Source: Sandarakinorhabdus sp.
GTDB taxonomy: Bacteria; Pseudomonadota; Alphaproteobacteria; Sphingomonadales; Sphingomonadaceae
Assembly (NCBI GenBank): GCA_020692215.1
Contig: JAIMKW010000001.1
Coordinates: 718,442-782,441 of the forward strand
DNA length: 64,000 nucleotides
Reading direction: 5' to 3'
In this document: one piece after another, positions 60,753-64,000 of the stretch
How positions within the stretch are numbered: position 1 is the stretch's first letter
Layout: each line of letters starts with the position of its first letter
Made by a program: the position numbers and the translations under genes
The notes under the pieces: model-generated
Seen by the model: only the letters and a program-made list of their open reading frames with translations
The model's database searches: none
What the model was told of the DNA's origin: nothing

Positions 60753-61658
60753 ATGACCGGCGCTGGTCTCCTTGCCGGCTGGCTCAACAGCCTCACGAAC
60801 GAGCGTCGCCTTTCCCTGCACACCTTGCGCGCCTACGAGGCGACCGGCCAGCGCTTCCTCGATTTCCTGTCCGAAACCCACGGCCGCCTGGCCGATCTTC
60901 CCCTCCTCGAAACCCTCACCCCAGCCGATTTCCGCGCGTTCCTCAGCGCGCGGCGGGCGGACGGCCTTGCTAACATCTCGACCGCCCGCGAACTCTCGGC
61001 GCTGCGCACCTTCACGGCATATCTTCGCGATCGCCATGGCGCACAGGTCCCAGGCCTCGAAGGCGTCGCCAGCCCCAAGGTGAAGAAGGGCCTGCCCCGG
61101 CCGATGTCGCCGGCAGATGCCCGCGCGCTGGCCGACACCACGGGTGAAATGCACGATGAACCCTGGATTCAGGCCCGTGACACGGCCGTTCTTCTGCTTC
61201 TCTATGGTTCGGGCCTGCGCATCGGCGAAGCGCTCGGCCTCACCGGGGCCATATTGCCTCTTGCCGAAAGCCTCACGGTTACCGGCAAGGGGCGCAAGCA
61301 GCGCACCATCGTGCTGCTTCCCATGGTTCGCGAAGCCATAGACCTTTATGTAAAGCTCTGCCCCTATGCGCCAACGCGCGAGGACCCACTGTTTCGCGGC
61401 GCAAGGGGCGGCCCGCTCGCCGACGGGGTGCTTCGCGCCACGCTCAGAAAGGCGCGCGTCGCGCTCGGCCTACCCGACAGCGCTACCCCGCACGCGCTGC
61501 GCCACAGCTTTGCCAGCCACCTGCTCGCCCGCGGCGCCGATCTGCGCACCATTCAGGAACTGCTCGGCCACGCCAGCCTGTCCAGCACCCAGATCTACAC
61601 CAGCATCGATACCGCCCGCCTGCTCGATGTCTACAAAAGCGCCCACCCAAGGGGCTGA
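60753..61658 (+). CDS. xerC: Site-specific tyrosine recombinase XerC
   Basis: 301 residues. N-terminal SAM-like domain (LHTLRAYEATGQRFLDFL) and catalytic domain with the first Arg in GSGLRIGEALGL, HALRHSFASHLLARG (His-x-x-Arg), LGHASLSSTQIYTS (His and the Tyr nucleophile). The length and motifs fit chromosomal XerC, which with XerD resolves chromosome dimers at dif. The start at ATG 60753 gives the normal N-terminus. It is not a phage integrase. Confidence 0.92.
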   Translation: MTGAGLLAGWLNSLTNERRLSLHTLRAYEATGQRFLDFLSETHGRLADLPLLETLTPADFRAFLSARRADGLANISTARELSALRTFTAYLRDRHGAQVPGLEGVASPKVKKGLPRPMSPADARALADTTGEMHDEPWIQARDTAVLLLLYGSGLRIGEALGLTGAILPLAESLTVTGKGRKQRTIVLLPMVREAIDLYVKLCPYAPTREDPLFRGARGGPLADGVLRATLRKARVALGLPDSATPHALRHSFASHLLARGADLRTIQELLGHASLSSTQIYTSIDTARLLDVYKSAHPRG

Positions 61659-61775
61659 TGCGAAACGGCCAGCGTCCTGCAGCATGAACAGGAACAGCCA
61701 GCCTTGTTCTCCAGGCTTATGGCACTTGCACCGCAGCCCGTTTTCGCTAGGTTTCGGCATCTGGGGGGACAAGAT

Positions 61776-63047
61776 GTGAAAGCAGCGGGCGGCACAGCGG
61801 GCATCGGCCCGGTGATGGGCACATTTCTTGTCGCCACCACCATGATCGGTTCGGGGGTCTTCCTGCTCCCGGCAACACTCGCCAGCGTCGGCACAATCTC
61901 CCTCTTCGGCTGGCTCGTGGCGGCAGCGGGCGCCCTCCTCATCGGGCTGACGCTGGGGCTGTTGTCCAGGGTATCCGAAGGAGGCTTTCTCGATTCGCTG
62001 GGCCATGTGCTGGGCCCCTCAGCCGGGCAGGCGGCAGCCTTGCTCTATGCTGCGGCCTATCCGCTGGTGAATGCCGCCATCGCGCTGGCAGCAGCCGGCA
62101 ATATCGGCTTCCTCTTCCCCGAACTCGCCGTGCAGCCGGCATCCAGCTGGGTCAGCATCGCCTTTCTCGCACTGCTGGTCGGCCTCACCCATTTCGGGGC
62201 CCGCCAGGTCGCTCGCTTCGGCTCGCTCACGCTGCTTTTCGGCCTCATCCCACTGCTTCTGGTGGCAACGGCGGGCTGGGCCCATTTTGATCCGGAAACC
62301 TTCCGGGCCGGCTGGAACATGTCCGGCGGCTCGGCCTCGTCCGCGCTGTTTCAGGCAACCTTGCTCTGCTTCTGGGCCTTCCTCGGGCTGGAAACCGCTT
62401 CCCTCATCAGCCGGCAGATGCGCGATCCGCAAACCAGTGTGCTGATTGCAACCGTGGGTGGGATCATCCTGTCGACCATCGTCTATGTGGCTGCCACCAC
62501 CGCAATCTCGGGCATGATTCCGGCGGCCGATCTCGCCCGTTCAACGGCCCCCTTCGCCGATGCCGCCACCCGGATCATCGGCCCGATCGCCGCCATCCTG
62601 GTCGCGATGGTGGCAGCCGCCAAGGCCCTGGGCACGCTGGGTGCGTCCCAGCTTGGCGGCACCGAATGCTGGCTCTGTGTCCAGCGCCAGTTCCGGATGA
62701 CCGGGGTTTCCTTCACTGTGGCCAACCCCATTCTCGGCTTGCTGGCGGCCATCGTCGTATGGGCCACCGCATCCCCCACGCTTGGCAGCCAATATGGCCA
62801 GATCATCGGTGCTGTCGTTGTCGTCACGCTGCTTGTCTATGGACTCGCCGGAATAGCCCTCGCCATCGCCCGGCCCGGCGCGGCGCGCATCATCGGCCTT
62901 TCAGCCACCGCCTTCTCCTTTGGCCTCATCGCCACCCAGCCTTCCGAAACCCTGTTGCTGGCCGCCGCCTGCATCCTGGCCGGCCTCGTGCCGGCGCTGC
63001 TGTCAATCTGGCACCAGAAGCGAAAGGCCGCCGCACCTGCCGCCTGA
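61776..63047 (+). CDS. APC superfamily amino acid/polyamine permease
   Basis: 423 residues with about 12 helices. The first helix has the substrate-binding loop VATTMIGSGVFLLPATL, and GLETASLI lies in helix 6. It resembles the arginine/agmatine and PotE-type antiporters. The start is GTG 61776 with GGGGGG at 6 bases; a longer frame begins at 61704. Substrate unknown. Confidence 0.87.
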   Translation: MKAAGGTAGIGPVMGTFLVATTMIGSGVFLLPATLASVGTISLFGWLVAAAGALLIGLTLGLLSRVSEGGFLDSLGHVLGPSAGQAAALLYAAAYPLVNAAIALAAAGNIGFLFPELAVQPASSWVSIAFLALLVGLTHFGARQVARFGSLTLLFGLIPLLLVATAGWAHFDPETFRAGWNMSGGSASSALFQATLLCFWAFLGLETASLISRQMRDPQTSVLIATVGGIILSTIVYVAATTAISGMIPAADLARSTAPFADAATRIIGPIAAILVAMVAAAKALGTLGASQLGGTECWLCVQRQFRMTGVSFTVANPILGLLAAIVVWATASPTLGSQYGQIIGAVVVVTLLVYGLAGIALAIARPGAARIIGLSATAFSFGLIATQPSETLLLAAACILAGLVPALLSIWHQKRKAAAPAA

Positions 63048-63151
63048 ATGCGATCAAAGCGCCTCACGGCCACAGCACACCGAACACCGCACCCCGCCAG
63101 CTGGCGCATAAGATGCGTAAATGATACTGTCGCCATATGCAGGAGGGCTAA

Positions 63152-63907
63152 ATGCAACCGGCACTCGGGGTCACTGTGCAACGCTCACGCTTTTTCGTCC
63201 GCATGGCGTGGCTTGCACTTTTCATCGCGTTTGCGGGGTTCCTGCCAACCTACTGGCTGCCCATGGTGCAGGGCAACAGCTTTCCGCCTATCCTCCACAT
63301 CCACGGCGCCATCTTCATCGCCTGGAATGCACTCTTCCTCTGGCAGGCCCTGCTGGTCGCCAATGGCCGAACGCCGGATCACCGCCAATGGGGCATGGCT
63401 GGAATTGCGGTCGCAACCGCCATGGTCATCTCCGTCCTGCTCGCGGTCCAGTCCAGCTATGTCCGCGCCGCCGCCATCGGCATGGAGCCCCAGGCCCGCG
63501 CCTTCTCCTCGGTTTCGCTTACCGGTATCGCCCTGTTCGCGATCCTGTTCACGCTGGCCGTCCGCAACATCCGCCGTCCCGATGTCCACCGCCGGCTGAT
63601 GTATTGCGCATCGGTTCCGCTGCTTCAGGCGGCTGTCGCGCGCTGGTTCCAGGTCGCGCTCACCCCGCCCGGCGTGGTCGGTCCGCCCCCCGTCTTTGTC
63701 GCGATCCCACCCGGCCTTCTGGTGTTCACGCTGTTCTTACTGCCGCTCGCCCTGCACGACAGGCGCACACTGGGCCGCATCCACCCAGCCAGTATCGCCG
63801 CCATGGCAGCTGTGCTTGCCACCATGCTCCTTCCGCTCCTGCTTGGCCCCAGCGCCGTCTGGGCCACCTTCACCAACTCGTTCGCAGGCCTTGTCCCGCG
63901 AAGTTGA
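63152..63907 (+). CDS. Hypothetical polytopic membrane protein
   Basis: 251 residues with seven or eight hydrophobic helices. His residues pair up in ILHIHGAIFIAW and DVHRRLMYCASVP, which could be haem or metal ligands, but no family is recognised. AGGAGG (63141-63146) stands 5 bases before ATG 63152. Monocistronic. Confidence 0.78.
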   Translation: MQPALGVTVQRSRFFVRMAWLALFIAFAGFLPTYWLPMVQGNSFPPILHIHGAIFIAWNALFLWQALLVANGRTPDHRQWGMAGIAVATAMVISVLLAVQSSYVRAAAIGMEPQARAFSSVSLTGIALFAILFTLAVRNIRRPDVHRRLMYCASVPLLQAAVARWFQVALTPPGVVGPPPVFVAIPPGLLVFTLFLLPLALHDRRTLGRIHPASIAAMAAVLATMLLPLLLGPSAVWATFTNSFAGLVPRS

Positions 63908-63949
63908 GTCCCCCCGGAGCTGAATCCCGCTTGCCTGTTTCCGTAAATA

Positions 63950-63968
63950 TGATATCAATTTGATATCA
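63950..63968 (+). promoter_or_regulatory. Double TGATATCA operator-like site
   Basis: TGATATCA (63950-63957) and TGATATCA (63961-63968) are perfect 8-base palindromes with an 11-base repeat (3-base gap), so both face the same side of the helix. The whole is nearly a 19-base dyad. It lies 20 bases upstream of the next start codon, in an AT-rich stretch, where a repressor would block transcription. Confidence 0.6.
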
Positions 63969-63987
63969 AGACAGGGGAACAGTCCAG

Positions 63988-64000
63988 ATGACAGATTCGC
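63988..64000 (+). CDS. Start of an unidentified gene, partial
   Basis: ATG 63988 with GGGGAA about 10 bases before it; the visible codons are MTDS. The gene runs off the right edge, so no function can be given. The TGATATCA pair just upstream probably controls it. Confidence 0.45.

Noticed and set aside
60753..61658. Prophage or integrative element integrase
   Set aside because: The protein is a standard XerC in a core-gene setting; no att repeats or phage genes flank it.

Overview
The window is GC-rich chromosomal DNA of an alphaproteobacterium, most likely a member of the Sphingomonadales. The pointers are a PEP-xx-WA type C-terminal sorting signal, an ATP12 chaperone gene, CobT without a cobalamin locus, PccB, pairs of epoxide hydrolase and GMC oxidoreductase genes, and dense minus-strand operons with ATGA or GTGA overlaps. 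It is mostly core genome, with short accessory pieces at 2.4, 5.8, 10.9, 20-24, 32-34 and 56-57.7 kb.

Layout. 0-1.8 kb: the end of copA, then copB and a DUF2189 membrane protein (copper resistance). 1.9-2.6 kb: a PEP-CTERM protein behind an excellent sigma-54 promoter. 2.6-5.8 kb: a membrane-anchored nuclease, an SRAP DNA-protein crosslink protein and a Baeyer-Villiger type monooxygenase. 5.8-10.9 kb: a minus-strand run of glycosyltransferase, DUF2141, flippase-like membrane protein, SDR, a styrene-oxide-isomerase-like membrane protein and a PF10118 hydrolase. The last of these is divergent from a TetR regulator across a symmetric promoter/operator. 11.9-14.2 kb: pccB and a membrane protein. 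14.3-19.7 kb: an eight-gene coupled operon (rarA, RNase H-like protein, crcB, RluA-type synthase, HAD phosphatase, two small membrane proteins, ATP12). 19.8-24 kb: a phage-type GH19 lysozyme and a 1141-residue autotransporter with an IgGFc-binding-like passenger. 24.1-30.4 kb: penicillin acylase, a 46-residue ORF, cobT, a frameshifted epoxide hydrolase and a glycine-zipper protein. 30.5-34.1 kb: recQ at the end of a metal-handling cassette with MerT-like and MerP-like members. 34.2-46.6 kb: hydrolases, TPR protein, oligopeptidase, 2OG oxygenase, transporter, epoxide hydrolase plus GMC oxidoreductase, GDPD, quinone reductase, TerC and a universal stress protein. 46.7-50.5 kb: tRNA-Leu, ihfB, rpsA, cmk and glutathione peroxidase. 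50.8-56.3 kb: Bax-inhibitor protein, the ybbAP-type exporter divergent from tesA, and thpR. 56.4-57.6 kb: ParDE and a phosphotransferase in a less GC-rich patch. 57.8-64 kb: priA, a transaldolase, xerC, an APC permease, a membrane protein and the start of a further gene behind a double TGATATCA site.

The most unusual signals are: (i) two separate minisatellites that duplicate the 3' end and stop codon of a gene (glycosyltransferase and rpsA), with a smaller direct repeat at the end of the RluA-family gene; (ii) the sigma-54 promoter with upstream dyads before the PEP-CTERM gene; (iii) the symmetric TetR-type operator between a StyC-like/PF10118 operon and its regulator; (iv) the IgGFc-binding/autotransporter fusion; (v) the MerT/MerP-like cassette without merR or merA. 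No CRISPR array, rRNA operon, prophage or complete insertion sequence was seen. All functions are read from motifs and context; no database search was run.
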